A stretch of DNA of 64,000 bases, taken from the NCBI GenBank assembly GCA_027081405.1, contig JALWKO010000049.1, forward strand, positions 43,090 through 107,089, read 5' to 3'. The position numbers and the translations under genes were made by a program. Of this stretch, positions 27,893-37,887 are shown piece after piece (position 1 is the first letter of the stretch; every line of letters begins with the position of its first letter). This DNA is from Campylobacteraceae bacterium. Lineage in GTDB: Bacteria > Campylobacterota > Campylobacteria > Campylobacterales > Sulfurovaceae. The notes under the pieces are model-generated. The model saw nothing but the letters and a program-made list of their open reading frames with translations. It searched no databases and was not told where the DNA came from.

Positions 27893-28023
27893 CGCAACCC
27901 TTTTGGAAAAATTCTCCGATTATTCTACAATTTTTGGGTTGAATGGGGAGAGCGACGATTCAACCCAAATTATGCAGATGGCGTGCTGTCTAATGCATAG
28001 TTTGGGTTCAAAGGGGGCTGACA

Positions 28024-28740
28024 ATGGGACGGTTGGTAATCGCACTCGCACTGACGGTATACGGTTTTATCTCGGCGGAGACGATCCGCTACGAAGTCCG
28101 TTCGCCCCTTTTTGGGAAGCTCGGAGACGTACGACTGGACTACCGTTTGGCCAAAGGGCGCTACGAAGCGACGCTGGAGGCCGCCACACGGGGGATCGCC
28201 AAAACCCTTACTCGGCATCGGCGGGACCGGTATCGCTCTGTGGGGACGATCACTTCCCGCGGACTCCGCTCGTCCCGTTACGAAGCGCAGATGGAGAAAA
28301 AAGGGAAACGGGAGATCACCGATTACCGCTTCGAACCTCCCCGGCGGATCGTCAAACACAAAATCCGCCACAAACACGGCAAACTCGACAAAGACACGAG
28401 AGAAACGCTCCCGTACTACAGCTCCCGGGACGTCCTGGCGCTCTATCTGGATCTCTTCTGCCGGGGGCGTCCCCCCCGGCCGGGTAGTTACTACGCCGTG
28501 GGGATCAAACGGCGCTACGGGCCGATCCGGATCGCGACGACCCCTCCGAAAAAAGCCCGCTCCATCCGCCGCAAACTCGACGCCCCAAAGGATGCGCCGG
28601 TGATGACCCTGGTGATTCCCGGGAAAAAAGGATCCCATACCCTCTACACGATCCTCGACTCCCGAGGATTCGTCACCCGGGCCTACACGGTCGCGATCCC
28701 GGTCGTGGGGACGCTGATTCTGCGCCGGATCGGGAAGTGA
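28024..28740 (+). CDS. DUF3108-like secreted protein
   Basis: Signal peptide; YEVRSPLFGKLGDVRLDYRLAKGRYEATLEA ... YYSSRDVLALYLDL. Confidence 0.65.
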   Translation: MGRLVIALALTVYGFISAETIRYEVRSPLFGKLGDVRLDYRLAKGRYEATLEAATRGIAKTLTRHRRDRYRSVGTITSRGLRSSRYEAQMEKKGKREITDYRFEPPRRIVKHKIRHKHGKLDKDTRETLPYYSSRDVLALYLDLFCRGRPPRPGSYYAVGIKRRYGPIRIATTPPKKARSIRRKLDAPKDAPVMTLVIPGKKGSHTLYTILDSRGFVTRAYTVAIPVVGTLILRRIGK

Positions 28741-28779
28741 CCCTTTGGGTATAATCCCCCAAAACCCCAAGGAGTCTGG

Positions 28780-29580
28780 ATGATCCTCATCGCCGGTCCC
28801 TGCGTCATCGAAAGCCGCGAAAACGTCCTACGCATCGCCGAGGCGTTGCGCCCCTACCACGACGATCCGAGCAAGGATTTCTATTTCAAGGCCAGTTTCG
28901 ACAAGGCCAACCGCACCTCCCTCGAGAGCTTCCGGGGCCCCGGCCTCGAAGAGGGGCTCAAGATCCTGCAGGAGGTCAAGGAGCGTTTCGGCTATCGGGT
29001 GCTCACCGACATCCACCTCCCCGAGCAAGCCGCTCCCGTGGCGGAAGTGGCCGACGTGCTCCAGATCCCCGCCTTCCTGTGCCGTCAGACCGATCTCCTC
29101 GTCGCCGCGGCGAAAACCCCCGCCACGGTCAACATCAAAAAGGGGCAGTTTCTCGCCCCCCAGGCGATGGAACATTCGGTGGCGAAGGTGCTGCGTACCC
29201 GCGGCTACGACGGTCCGATCGTCCATGACGCCGCCCGAAAGCTGGGGGTCTGGCTCACCGAACGGGGGACGACCTTCGGCTACGGCAATCTGGTGGTCGA
29301 CATGCGGGGCTTTCCGATCATGCGCCGATTCGCGCCGGTGATTTTCGACGCGACCCACGCCGTGCAGATGCCCGCCAGCGGAGCGGCCGCCAGCGGAGGA
29401 GACAGCCGTTTCGTCCCCTATCTGGCACGAGCCGCGGCAGGTGCGGGGGTCGACGGCTTTTTCTTCGAAACCCATTTCGATCCCTCCGTGGCACTCAGCG
29501 ACGGCCCCAATATGATAAAATTGCACGAACTTGAACGATTGGTCCCCCAACTGGAGGCAATCGCCCGAATCGTCGAATAA
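28780..29580 (+). CDS. kdsA: 3-deoxy-8-phosphooctulonate synthase
   Basis: AGPCVIES ... [12 protein letters not shown] ... [16 protein letters not shown]. Confidence 0.97.
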   Translation: MILIAGPCVIESRENVLRIAEALRPYHDDPSKDFYFKASFDKANRTSLESFRGPGLEEGLKILQEVKERFGYRVLTDIHLPEQAAPVAEVADVLQIPAFLCRQTDLLVAAAKTPATVNIKKGQFLAPQAMEHSVAKVLRTRGYDGPIVHDAARKLGVWLTERGTTFGYGNLVVDMRGFPIMRRFAPVIFDATHAVQMPASGAAASGGDSRFVPYLARAAAGAGVDGFFFETHFDPSVALSDGPNMIKLHELERLVPQLEAIARIVE

Positions 29581-29589
29581 AGGAACGCT

Positions 29590-30060
29590 ATGAACGTCAT
29601 CGAAGGGACCCTCCGGGTCGATCCGAGCCAGAAAGTCGCGATCATCTCGGCGCGCTTCAACCATTTCATCACCGATCGCCTCGTCGAAGGGGCCAAAGAC
29701 ACCTACGCCCGGCTGGGGGGCGATCCGGATGCGCTGGATCTGATCCTGGTGCCCGGAGCCTTCGAGATCCCCTTCGCCCTGGAGCGGGCGCTCGCTTCGG
29801 GCCGATACGACGGGGTTTGCTGCCTGGGGGCGGTGATCCGGGGGGCCACGCCCCATTTCGACTATGTCTCCGCCGAAGCCACCAAAGGGATCGCCAACGT
29901 CACCCTCAAATACGGCAAGCCGGTCTCCTTCGGCGTCCTCACCGTCGACAGCATCGAACAGGCGATCGAACGGGCCGGGACCAAGGCGGGCAACAAAGGG
30001 GGTGAGGCGATGAGCAGCCTCGTCGAGCTGATGAATCTCTACCCCCGGCTGGAAGGCTGA
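29590..30060 (+). CDS. ribH: 6,7-dimethyl-8-ribityllumazine synthase
   Basis: [41 protein letters not shown]. Confidence 0.97.
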   Translation: MNVIEGTLRVDPSQKVAIISARFNHFITDRLVEGAKDTYARLGGDPDALDLILVPGAFEIPFALERALASGRYDGVCCLGAVIRGATPHFDYVSAEATKGIANVTLKYGKPVSFGVLTVDSIEQAIERAGTKAGNKGGEAMSSLVELMNLYPRLEG

Positions 30061-30103
30061 GTAGTTCCTCCCGGCTACGAAACAAATCAAGACAAGGAAT
30101 ACG

Positions 30104-30523
30104 ATGGCGACACGGCATCAGGCCCGAAAAGCGGTCATCGGACTGCTTTATGCCTACGATCTGGGCAACGACGGGATCGAAAAATTCGCCGAAGAGATCC
30201 TCGAGGCCGACAAGATCCGAAATAGACAGCGGGAATTTTCTCTCCGCCTGTTCAAAGGGACGCTGGAGCATCTGGACGAACTCGACGCGGAGATCACCCG
30301 GCATCTGGAGAGTTGGGACTATACGAAGATCGGCAAGGTCGAAAAGGCGATTTTGCGCCTGGGGGCTTACGAGATCCTCGTGGAGAAGAACGAGCGCCCC
30401 GTCGTGATCGACGAAGCGGTCGAACTGGCCAAAGAACTCGCCGACGAAAAATCTCCCCAGTTCGTCAACGGCGTGCTGGACGCCATCGGCAAGCCGGTGA
30501 AACCGGTGGGAAACGAGGAGTAA
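30104..30523 (+). CDS. nusB: Transcription antitermination factor NusB
   Basis: MATRHQARKAVIGLLYAYDLG ... VIDEAVELAKELADEKSPQFVNGVLDAI. Confidence 0.96.
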   Translation: MATRHQARKAVIGLLYAYDLGNDGIEKFAEEILEADKIRNRQREFSLRLFKGTLEHLDELDAEITRHLESWDYTKIGKVEKAILRLGAYEILVEKNERPVVIDEAVELAKELADEKSPQFVNGVLDAIGKPVKPVGNEE

Positions 30524-30610
30524 GGAGTGAGGAGTGAGGAATTGAAGGCGCCTTCGGCGCAGTTGTTGCAAAACATTTTAATCCAAAATCCAAAATCCAA
30601 AATCCAACAT
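30517..30610. repeat. Heptamer cassette: GGAGTRA x3, GCGCC-TTC-GGCGC hairpin, CCAAAAT-type x4
   Basis: Copies 30517-30537; hairpin 30548-30560; copies 30583-30610. The nusB stop lies in the first heptamer. Confidence 0.9.
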
Positions 30611-30645
30611 TCGTCGATCGTCTTATATCACGAGGATAATCAGCA

Positions 30646-31695
30646 ATGAGAATGACGATCGACGAAGCGGTAGATCTGATCCGCCACGCCGACCTCAAGG
30701 AGCTGGGCGAAATGGCCTACGCCCGCAAAAAAGAGCTCCATCCCGAGGGGATCACCACCTTCGTCGTCGACCGGAACATCAACTACACCAACATCTGCTG
30801 GGTCGATTGCAAATTCTGCGCCTTCTATCGCCACGAGAAAAACGACGACGCCTATGTGCTGAGTTTTGAGGAGATCGACCAAAAGATCGAGGAGCTCCTG
30901 GCGATCGGGGGGACACAGATCCTTTTTCAGGGCGGGGTGCACCCCAAACTGGAGATCGAGTGGTACGAGGATCTGGTCGAGCACATCCATACCAAATACC
31001 CCCAGATCACGATCCACGGTTTCAGCGCCATCGAGATCGACTACATCGCCCGCCGCAGCGGCATCTCCATCCGGGAAGTGCTCCGGCGCCTCCACGCCAA
31101 GGGGCTCTCCTCGATTCCGGGAGCCGGAGCCGAAATCCTCTCGGATCGGGTGCGGGACATCGTCGCCCCCAAAAAACTCGACAAAGACACCTGGCTGGAG
31201 GTCCACCGCGAAGCCCACAAACTGGGGATCAAATCGACCGCGACGATGATGTTCGGTACCGTCGAGACCGACCGGGAGATCGTCGAACATCTGGATCATG
31301 TCCGCCGGCTCCAGGACGAAACCGGGGGATTTCGAGCCTTCATCATGTGGTCGTTTCAGGGGAAAAACACCCGGCTCATGGAGGAGATCCCCACGATCAC
31401 CAAGCAATCCTCCAACCGCTATCTCCGCCTCCTGGCGGTGGCCCGCCTCTTCCTGGACAACGTCCCCAACATCCAGAGCTCCTGGGTCACCCAGGGAAGC
31501 TACATCGGTCAGATGGCCCTGCTGTGGGGGGCCAACGACCTGGGGAGTACGATGATGGAAGAGAACGTCGTCTCCGCCGCGGGGGCGACGAACCGGATGA
31601 ACCAGGAGGAGATGATCCGCCTCATCCGGGACATCGGAGAAACCCCCGCCAAGCGCAATACCGCATACGAAATCCTGGAGATCTTTGACCAATGA
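30646..31695 (+). CDS. mqnC: Cyclic dehypoxanthinyl futalosine synthase (radical SAM)
   Basis: NYTNICWVDCKFCAFYR and LFQGGVHPKLEIEWYEDL. Confidence 0.93.
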   Translation: MRMTIDEAVDLIRHADLKELGEMAYARKKELHPEGITTFVVDRNINYTNICWVDCKFCAFYRHEKNDDAYVLSFEEIDQKIEELLAIGGTQILFQGGVHPKLEIEWYEDLVEHIHTKYPQITIHGFSAIEIDYIARRSGISIREVLRRLHAKGLSSIPGAGAEILSDRVRDIVAPKKLDKDTWLEVHREAHKLGIKSTATMMFGTVETDREIVEHLDHVRRLQDETGGFRAFIMWSFQGKNTRLMEEIPTITKQSSNRYLRLLAVARLFLDNVPNIQSSWVTQGSYIGQMALLWGANDLGSTMMEENVVSAAGATNRMNQEEMIRLIRDIGETPAKRNTAYEILEIFDQ

Positions 31696-31721
31696 GGAGT
31701 GAGGAGTGAGGAGTGAGGAGC
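31694..31721. repeat. Four GAGGAGT-type heptamers overlapping the mqnC stop
   Basis: 31694-31700, 31701-31707, 31708-31714, 31715-31721 (last GAGGAGC). Confidence 0.92.
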
Positions 31722-33067
31722 AGGTGATAGCGGTGCAGCGGCTCCGCTCTTTTTTCAGACGACAAGGAACCCCATTCAAAAAATTACTCGTGACGATACT
31801 CTTTTTTCAAGGATTTGCCATGGCCGCTACACTCCTGCATATCGACGTGAAAGGGATCAAGATTCCGGTCGTTTTCGAACGGGATAGCCGTTTGCCGCTG
31901 GCTTCGCTGGAGCTGGTCTTCCAAAACAGCGGCTCTCTGGCCGATACCGTCCCGGGGATCGCCTCGTTGGGGGCCAAGCTCCTCGAAGAAGGGACCCGAA
32001 AAGAGGGGGCGATCCGCTTCGCCGAAGCGTTGGAGAACCGGGCGATCCATTTCAGCGCCGCCGCCGGACGGGAGACGCTGGTACTCAGTGTCGAATCGCT
32101 CGCCGATCAGTTCCCGTTCGCCCTGGAGAAACTCCACGCGTTGCTGCGAGATCCCAACTTTACCCCCGACGCTTTCGCGAAAGTCCAAACCCAGCGGCTG
32201 GGGGAGCTGGAGCGGAAAAAAAGCGACCTGGACTATGTGGCGGCGATGCAGCTGCGAAGCGTCCTTTTTGAAGGGACCCCGCTGGAGCACCCCGATCTGG
32301 GGACCGAAGAGAGCGTACGGTCCATGACGCTGCAGCAGGTACAAGACTATCTGCTGGCCCATATGAAGCTGGGGAACCTCATCGTCGTGGCGGGGGGAGA
32401 TCTGACTCCCGAGACCATCGAGACGGCGCTGCGAAAACTCCTCGACCCCCTCGAGCCCGGCACGGTCGATCCGATCCGCCCTTTCGAAGCCTCCGACAAG
32501 GGGCGGAGCAAGACCCGCTACGAGGAGACCGATCAGGCCTATATCTATTTCGGTTCCCCCTATCATATGGATCTCAACGACACCCGCCGGGTCCTGGGGA
32601 AAGTGGCCGCCTATATCCTGGGAAGCGGCGGATTCGGCAGCCGGCTCATGGAGGAGGTGCGGGTCAAACGGGGACTGGCCTATTCGGCCTACGGACGTTT
32701 CATGCTCGGACGCAGCTACCACTACTTCTCGGGCTATCTGCAGACCAAGATCGCCAGCGCCGACGAAGCGATCGGCGTGGTCCGCTCCGTGATCGACGAT
32801 TTTCTCGCCCATGGGGCCACCGAGGAGGAGCTCGAAGCGGCGAAGAAGTTTTTCCTCGGGAGCGAACCGCTGCGGACCGAAACCCTCTCCCAGAGGATGA
32901 ACCGGGCGTTTCGGGAGTATTACGACGGTTTGGGGCTGGGGTGGTCGCAAAAGGAGCTGGAGATGATCCGGACGATGAAGCTCAACGATCTCAACGCCTT
33001 CATCCAAGCCCACCCCGAGATCGGCAGACTCAGCTGGTCGATCGTGACGAAGAAGGGTAAGCGTTGA
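31706..33067 (+). CDS. M16 peptidase-family protein lacking HxxEH; true start uncertain (31706, 31790 or 31820)
   Basis: GIASLGAKLLEEGTRKEGAIRFAEALENRAI aligns where GxAHxLEHxxFxGT is expected; VKRGLAYSAYGRF present. Confidence 0.8.
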   Translation: MRSEEQVIAVQRLRSFFRRQGTPFKKLLVTILFFQGFAMAATLLHIDVKGIKIPVVFERDSRLPLASLELVFQNSGSLADTVPGIASLGAKLLEEGTRKEGAIRFAEALENRAIHFSAAAGRETLVLSVESLADQFPFALEKLHALLRDPNFTPDAFAKVQTQRLGELERKKSDLDYVAAMQLRSVLFEGTPLEHPDLGTEESVRSMTLQQVQDYLLAHMKLGNLIVVAGGDLTPETIETALRKLLDPLEPGTVDPIRPFEASDKGRSKTRYEETDQAYIYFGSPYHMDLNDTRRVLGKVAAYILGSGGFGSRLMEEVRVKRGLAYSAYGRFMLGRSYHYFSGYLQTKIASADEAIGVVRSVIDDFLAHGATEEELEAAKKFFLGSEPLRTETLSQRMNRAFREYYDGLGLGWSQKELEMIRTMKLNDLNAFIQAHPEIGRLSWSIVTKKGKR

Positions 33068-33200
33068 GTGGTGAGCGTTGAGAGTTGAGGAGAATCGTGC
33101 GTTTTCTTTCTCTGAAATGACGTTGTGCCATTCGCCGCTTCGGTATTGCCGTTTCCTGCTAAGATAACGGAAACGGCGATCCCCGCACGAAGGAGCTTCG

Positions 33201-35033
33201 ATGGACGAGGCGGAGGCCAAAGCGCTTTTTCGCAAACTGAAAATCCGCACCCTTCTGGATCTGGCACTGATCCTGCCGAGCTCCTACGAAGACACCCGAC
33301 TGAGCCCCCGGATCGAGGCGGGGAAGACCCAGACTTTCGAAGCGGAGGTGATCGATCGGCGGATCCGGGGGGCGCGGATGCAGGTACGCTTCCGTCTCCC
33401 GGCACTGGGGCGGCAGATCGCGGGGGTGTTTTTCAAAGCGACCCCGTATCATCAGCGCCTCTTCGAACCGGGGAGCCGCCATATCATCCACGGCAAGGTG
33501 ACTCTCTACAACGGCTGGCCCCAGATGGCCCAGCCCCGCTCCCTCAAAGAGTACGGACGGATCCTCCCCCGATACAAAACCCCTCTGACCGAATCGAAAA
33601 TGCGCGAACTGATCCGCACCTACGTCACCGAACGCAATCTCTACGCCGAAGGGCTCCAAAGCGCCGAAATCCAGATGCTTATGCGGCGCCATTTCCCCGA
33701 TCTTTTTGCCGGAGCGGGGGAGCTCTCTACCGTCCCCGAAGGGGAGGAGCTGCGCCTGCTCAAATTCGTCGAAGCCTTCAACCATCTGCGCAAGCTCCGC
33801 TCCAAACGCCGGGAGTATCCGGCACTCAAAGCTCTGGATGCCTCCCCCGAGCCGTTTCTTCGATCGCTTCCCTTTTCATTGACCGAAGATCAGGAGCGGG
33901 TGATCGGGGAGATCCGCAGGGATCTGGCCCGCGACGATCGGGCCGCCCGCCGGATGGTAATCGGAGACGTGGGCAGCGGCAAGACGATCGTCATCCTTGC
34001 CGCGGCTTTCATCGCCGGGTCCGCGCGATCCTATCTCATGGCCCCCACCTCGATCCTGGCCCGGCAGCTCTACGAGGAGGCGCGCCGATTTCTCCCCGCC
34101 GATTTCCCCGTCGCCCTGCTCACCCAGTCGTCCCGGGAGGGGGAGCCGCAAAAGGCCCATCTGATCATCGGCACCCATGCGCTGCTCTACCAAGACGAAC
34201 TCCCCGAAGCGGCCCTGGTGATGGTGGACGAACAACACCGCTTCGGGACCCGCCAGCGCGCCGCCCTCGAAGCCCTCGTCAGCCGCGGGGAGCGGCGTCC
34301 CCACTATCTGCAGTTTTCGGCCACCCCGATCCCCCGGACCCAGGCGATGATGGAATCGGAGCTCGTGGACGTGAGCCTCATCACCCAAACTCCGTTCGAA
34401 AAGGAGATCGAATCGCGGATCGTCTCCCGGGAGGACTTCCCGGCGCTGATGGAACATATCCGCTCCGAAGTCGTCGCGGGAAGGCAGGTGCTCATCGTCT
34501 ATCCTCTCGTCGAGGAGAGTGAAGAGATCCCCTACCAGTCGATCGACGAGGCACGGGGATTCTGGGAGAACCGTTTCGAGGGGGTCTACATCACCCACGG
34601 AAAGGACAAAAACAAAGAAGCGATCCTCCTGGAATTCCGGGAAAAGGGTTCGATCCTCCTGGCGACCACGGTGATCGAAGTGGGGATCAGCCTCCCACGA
34701 TTGGATACCGTCGTCATCGTCGGTGCCGAACGGCTGGGGTTGGCCACGCTCCATCAGCTCCGGGGACGGGTGGGGCGCTACGGCCGGAAAGGGTGGTGCT
34801 ACCTTTTTACCCGTCATCCCGAGAGCAGCCGCTTACGCGATTTTTGCCGGACGACCAGCGGCTTCGAGATCGCCCGGCTCGATCTGGCCTACCGAGACAG
34901 CGGAGACATCCTGGACGGAACGATTCAGAGCGGGCAGAAATTCCGCTGGCTCGATCTGGCCGAGGACGAGGCGATCATCGCCGAAGCGAAGGGGCGGATC
35001 GAAGCGCTTTCGCGTAGAGAGCGATCGTCGTAG
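33201..35033 (+). CDS. recG: ATP-dependent DNA helicase RecG
   Basis: GDVGSGKTIV, DEQHRFGTRQR, LQFSATPIPRT, TTVIEVGISLPRLDTVVIVGAERLGLATLHQLRGRVGR. Confidence 0.96.
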   Translation: MDEAEAKALFRKLKIRTLLDLALILPSSYEDTRLSPRIEAGKTQTFEAEVIDRRIRGARMQVRFRLPALGRQIAGVFFKATPYHQRLFEPGSRHIIHGKVTLYNGWPQMAQPRSLKEYGRILPRYKTPLTESKMRELIRTYVTERNLYAEGLQSAEIQMLMRRHFPDLFAGAGELSTVPEGEELRLLKFVEAFNHLRKLRSKRREYPALKALDASPEPFLRSLPFSLTEDQERVIGEIRRDLARDDRAARRMVIGDVGSGKTIVILAAAFIAGSARSYLMAPTSILARQLYEEARRFLPADFPVALLTQSSREGEPQKAHLIIGTHALLYQDELPEAALVMVDEQHRFGTRQRAALEALVSRGERRPHYLQFSATPIPRTQAMMESELVDVSLITQTPFEKEIESRIVSREDFPALMEHIRSEVVAGRQVLIVYPLVEESEEIPYQSIDEARGFWENRFEGVYITHGKDKNKEAILLEFREKGSILLATTVIEVGISLPRLDTVVIVGAERLGLATLHQLRGRVGRYGRKGWCYLFTRHPESSRLRDFCRTTSGFEIARLDLAYRDSGDILDGTIQSGQKFRWLDLAEDEAIIAEAKGRIEALSRRERSS

Positions 35034-36108
35034 CGTAGCGCTTGGAGGCGTTGTAGAGGGTGATGATCCGGTAGTTGCGATCCCCAAGGAAAAGATCCCA
35101 CCGTTTCCCGTCCCGCATCCGGATGAAATAGGCTTTCGGATCCACGAAACGCCCGGCGGGGGTGATCCCGTAGCGCCGCAGCGTCGCGAGGGGGTAGAGG
35201 CTTTTGTAGGAGCTGCGTAGCCGCAAAAACCCCTCCCCCTCATGACGCGCCCGCACCAGCGTGGGGCGGTCGTCACGCCAGCCGTGGCGATGGAGGAAGT
35301 GGGCGATGGAGCCGATGCAGTCGGCCATGGAGTCGGGATCCTTGCGCCCGTCCCCGTCCAGGTCGACCCCGTAGCGCAGCTGAATCGAGGGGACCTGCTG
35401 CACGCACCCCATCGCCCCGGCGAACGATCCGCGCAGTTTCGTCACGTCCAGTCGGTTTTTTCGGGCCAGGATCAGGAGATCTTCGAGTTCGTGGCGGAAA
35501 AAGCGCTGCTTGCGGTTGGGGTTGAAAGCCAACGTCACCAATGAGTCGAAAACCGGATATTCGCGGCCGTAGAGGCCGAATTTGCTCTCGACCCGGATGA
35601 AGGCGGTGATGATCTCGGGCGAGACGCCGTAGCGGCGGGAGGCTTTGGCCAGCCAGCGACGGTAGCGGTGCATGAAGCGGCGTCCCAGCTCCACACTGTC
35701 GCGTACGAGGATTTTGCTCTTGTAGCGGTGCCAGCTGTAGTCGGTCTTGCCCACTTTGACCCGCCCCTGATAACGGGCCAGCGTCTCCCCCTGGTGGCGG
35801 ACCGTTTGAAGCAGCCCGAGCAGCCGCCCCTCGTCGAAGCCGTGGCGCAGGTGCATCCGGTGGACGAACGCCCGGGCGGCCGGGAGGCGGGAGTAGTCGA
35901 TGCGCTCCGCCTGCAAGGGAACGAGGGTGAGGAATACAAAGAAAATGAGGAACCGAAGTTTGGAAACGAGTAACTGATTTTCGATGGAGAATGGAGAATG
36001 GAGAATGGAGAATTTCGGGGCGCTGCTGCGCAACGCGTATTTTTGGAGACGGGACTTCAGTCCCGTTTTGCAGGGTTGAACCCCCGCCTTCTGTTCCTTA
36101 CTCTTCAC
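34975..36108 (-). CDS. MltB-like lytic murein transglycosylase; start uncertain
   Basis: FIRVESKFGLYG ... SFAGAMGCVQQVPSIQLRYGVDLDGDGRKD ... SIAHFLHRHGW. Confidence 0.88.
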   Translation of the reverse strand: MKSKEQKAGVQPCKTGLKSRLQKYALRSSAPKFSILHSPFSIENQLLVSKLRFLIFFVFLTLVPLQAERIDYSRLPAARAFVHRMHLRHGFDEGRLLGLLQTVRHQGETLARYQGRVKVGKTDYSWHRYKSKILVRDSVELGRRFMHRYRRWLAKASRRYGVSPEIITAFIRVESKFGLYGREYPVFDSLVTLAFNPNRKQRFFRHELEDLLILARKNRLDVTKLRGSFAGAMGCVQQVPSIQLRYGVDLDGDGRKDPDSMADCIGSIAHFLHRHGWRDDRPTLVRARHEGEGFLRLRSSYKSLYPLATLRRYGITPAGRFVDPKAYFIRMRDGKRWDLFLGDRNYRIITLYNASKRYATTIALYAKALRSAPSLRR

Positions 36109-36149
36109 TCCTCACTCCTCACTCGGCGATTTACCGTCGGTAAATCGCC
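35984..36149. repeat. Composite cassette: ATGGAGA x4, ACGGGACT-TC-AGTCCCGT, CACTCCT heptamers, GGCGATTTACC-GTC-GGTAAATCGCC
   Basis: 35984-36011; 36049-36066; about 36106-36124; 36125-36149. The last hairpin contains the aroC stop. Confidence 0.9.
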
Positions 36150-37207
36150 GCCAGGTGTTCCATCCGGCTGGTGGCGTTGAGCAGGAGCATATCGGCGATC
36201 ACCAGCGCCGCCATCGCTTCGCAGACCGGTACGGCCCGGATCGCGACGCAGGGGTCGTGGCGCCCTTTGAGTTGGAAGCGCACCGGGTTTCCCTCCATGT
36301 CGATCGTCTCCTGTTCCCGGAAGATCGAGGGGGTGGGTTTGAACCAGGTTTTGACAACGATCGCGTCGCCGTTGCTGATCCCTCCGAGGATCCCCCCGCT
36401 GTGGTTGGAGGCGAACCCCTCCGGACGGATCGGATCGTTGTTTTCGCTCCCGCGCATCCGCGCCGCGGCGATCCCCTCTCCGATCTCCACCGCCTTGGCG
36501 GCGTTGATCGACATCATCGCCTCGGCCAGCTTGGCATCGAGCTTGCCGTAGATCGGCTCCCCGAGCCCCGCCGGGACGCCGCGGGCCCGCACAAGCACCC
36601 CGCCTCCGACCGAGTCGTGGGCCTCTTTGGCTTCCAGCACCGCCGCCTCCCAGCGACTCTGGAGATCGGGATCGAGGGCGAAGAGGGGACTGGTTTTGGC
36701 GTAGTCGAAATCGTTGCGCTTCGCGGGGATCCCCGCGATTTCGAAAATCCCCCCCTCGATCGTGATCCCCAGCGTCGCGAGGAGCTGCTTGGCTACCGCC
36801 CCCGCCGCGACCCGGGCGGCGGTTTCTCTGGCCGAGGAGCGCCCTCCGCCCCGGTAGTCCCGGATCCCGTATTTGTGCCAGTAGGTGAAGTCGGCGTGCC
36901 CCGGCCGGAAGATCCGCTTGACGTTTTCGTAGTCGCGGCTTTTCTGATCGGTGTTGAAGATCACCATCGCGATGGGGGTTCCGGTGCTTTGGCCTTCGAA
37001 GACCCCCGAGAGGATCTCGACCCGGTCGGGCTCTTTGCGGGCGGTGGTGAGTGCGCTCTGCCCCGGGCGGCGCCGGTCGAGCTCGGCCTGGATCGCCGCT
37101 TCGTCGATCGCCAGCCCGGCGGGAACCCCGTCGAGCACGCAGCCGATCGCCCATCCGTGGGATTCCCCGAAGGTGGTCATCACCAGCCGCCGTCCGAAAC
37201 TGTTCAT
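36131..37207 (-). CDS. aroC: Chorismate synthase
   Basis: [59 protein letters not shown]. Confidence 0.97.
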   Translation of the reverse strand: MNSFGRRLVMTTFGESHGWAIGCVLDGVPAGLAIDEAAIQAELDRRRPGQSALTTARKEPDRVEILSGVFEGQSTGTPIAMVIFNTDQKSRDYENVKRIFRPGHADFTYWHKYGIRDYRGGGRSSARETAARVAAGAVAKQLLATLGITIEGGIFEIAGIPAKRNDFDYAKTSPLFALDPDLQSRWEAAVLEAKEAHDSVGGGVLVRARGVPAGLGEPIYGKLDAKLAEAMMSINAAKAVEIGEGIAAARMRGSENNDPIRPEGFASNHSGGILGGISNGDAIVVKTWFKPTPSIFREQETIDMEGNPVRFQLKGRHDPCVAIRAVPVCEAMAALVIADMLLLNATSRMEHLAAIYRR

Positions 37208-37887
37208 CCCCGCTCCTTCTTGAGTTTTTTCAGCGCGATTTCGGCCGCTTTCTGCTGGGCGGCTTTCTTGCTCCTTCCTTTGGCGGTGGCGATCACCCTA
37301 CCGTCGAGTTCCACGGCCACCTCGAACTCCTTGCGGTGATCGGGACCGCTGCTGGAGACGAGGCGGTAGTCGGGGGTAACCCCGTGGCTGGCCTGGGTGA
37401 GCTCCTGCAGGGCGGTTTTGTAATCCTTGCACAGGGTGTCCAGGTCGATCCGGGGGTAGGTCTTCTCCAGCAGATCGACGACGATGGAACGGACCTTCTC
37501 CAACCCCGCCTCCAGATAGATCGCTCCGATCACCGCCTCGAAGGCGTTGGAAAGAAGCGAAGGCTTCTCCCTCCCTCGGTTGTTCTCCTCCGCGGGGGAG
37601 AGGTAGATGTAGCGCCCCAGGTCGAGCTCCCGGGCCAGCCGGGCGAAGCCGCTTTCGTTGACCAGGGAGGCGCGGATCTTGGAGAGGACCCCTTCGTCGC
37701 TTTTGGGGAACTTGTGAAAAAGGAATTCCCCGACCACCAGGTCGAGCACCGCGTCGCCGAGAAATTCGAGCCGTTCGTTGTTGTAGGGCTTTTTGTAGCT
37801 TTTGTGGGTGAGGGCCTCGACGATGAGACGGGGGTTTTGGAAGGTATATCCCAGCCGCCGTTCGAGATCGCGGTATTCACGCTCCAT
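37204..37887 (-). CDS. rnc: Ribonuclease III
   Basis: [18 protein letters not shown] and dsRBD C-terminus. Confidence 0.97.
   Translation of the reverse strand: MEREYRDLERRLGYTFQNPRLIVEALTHKSYKKPYNNERLEFLGDAVLDLVVGEFLFHKFPKSDEGVLSKIRASLVNESGFARLARELDLGRYIYLSPAEENNRGREKPSLLSNAFEAVIGAIYLEAGLEKVRSIVVDLLEKTYPRIDLDTLCKDYKTALQELTQASHGVTPDYRLVSSSGPDHRKEFEVAVELDGRVIATAKGRSKKAAQQKAAEIALKKLKKERG

Noticed and set aside
26648-28000. 450-aa plus-strand ORF antisense to mscS
   Set aside because: MscS on the opposite strand is unmistakable; the antisense protein is D/G/E/P-rich low complexity.
28828-30090. 420-aa minus-strand ORF across kdsA-ribH
   Set aside because: Mirror ORF of two well-recognised genes.
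33125-34522. 465-aa alternate-frame ORF inside recG
   Set aside because: Pro/Arg/Gly-rich shifted-frame artefact of high GC.
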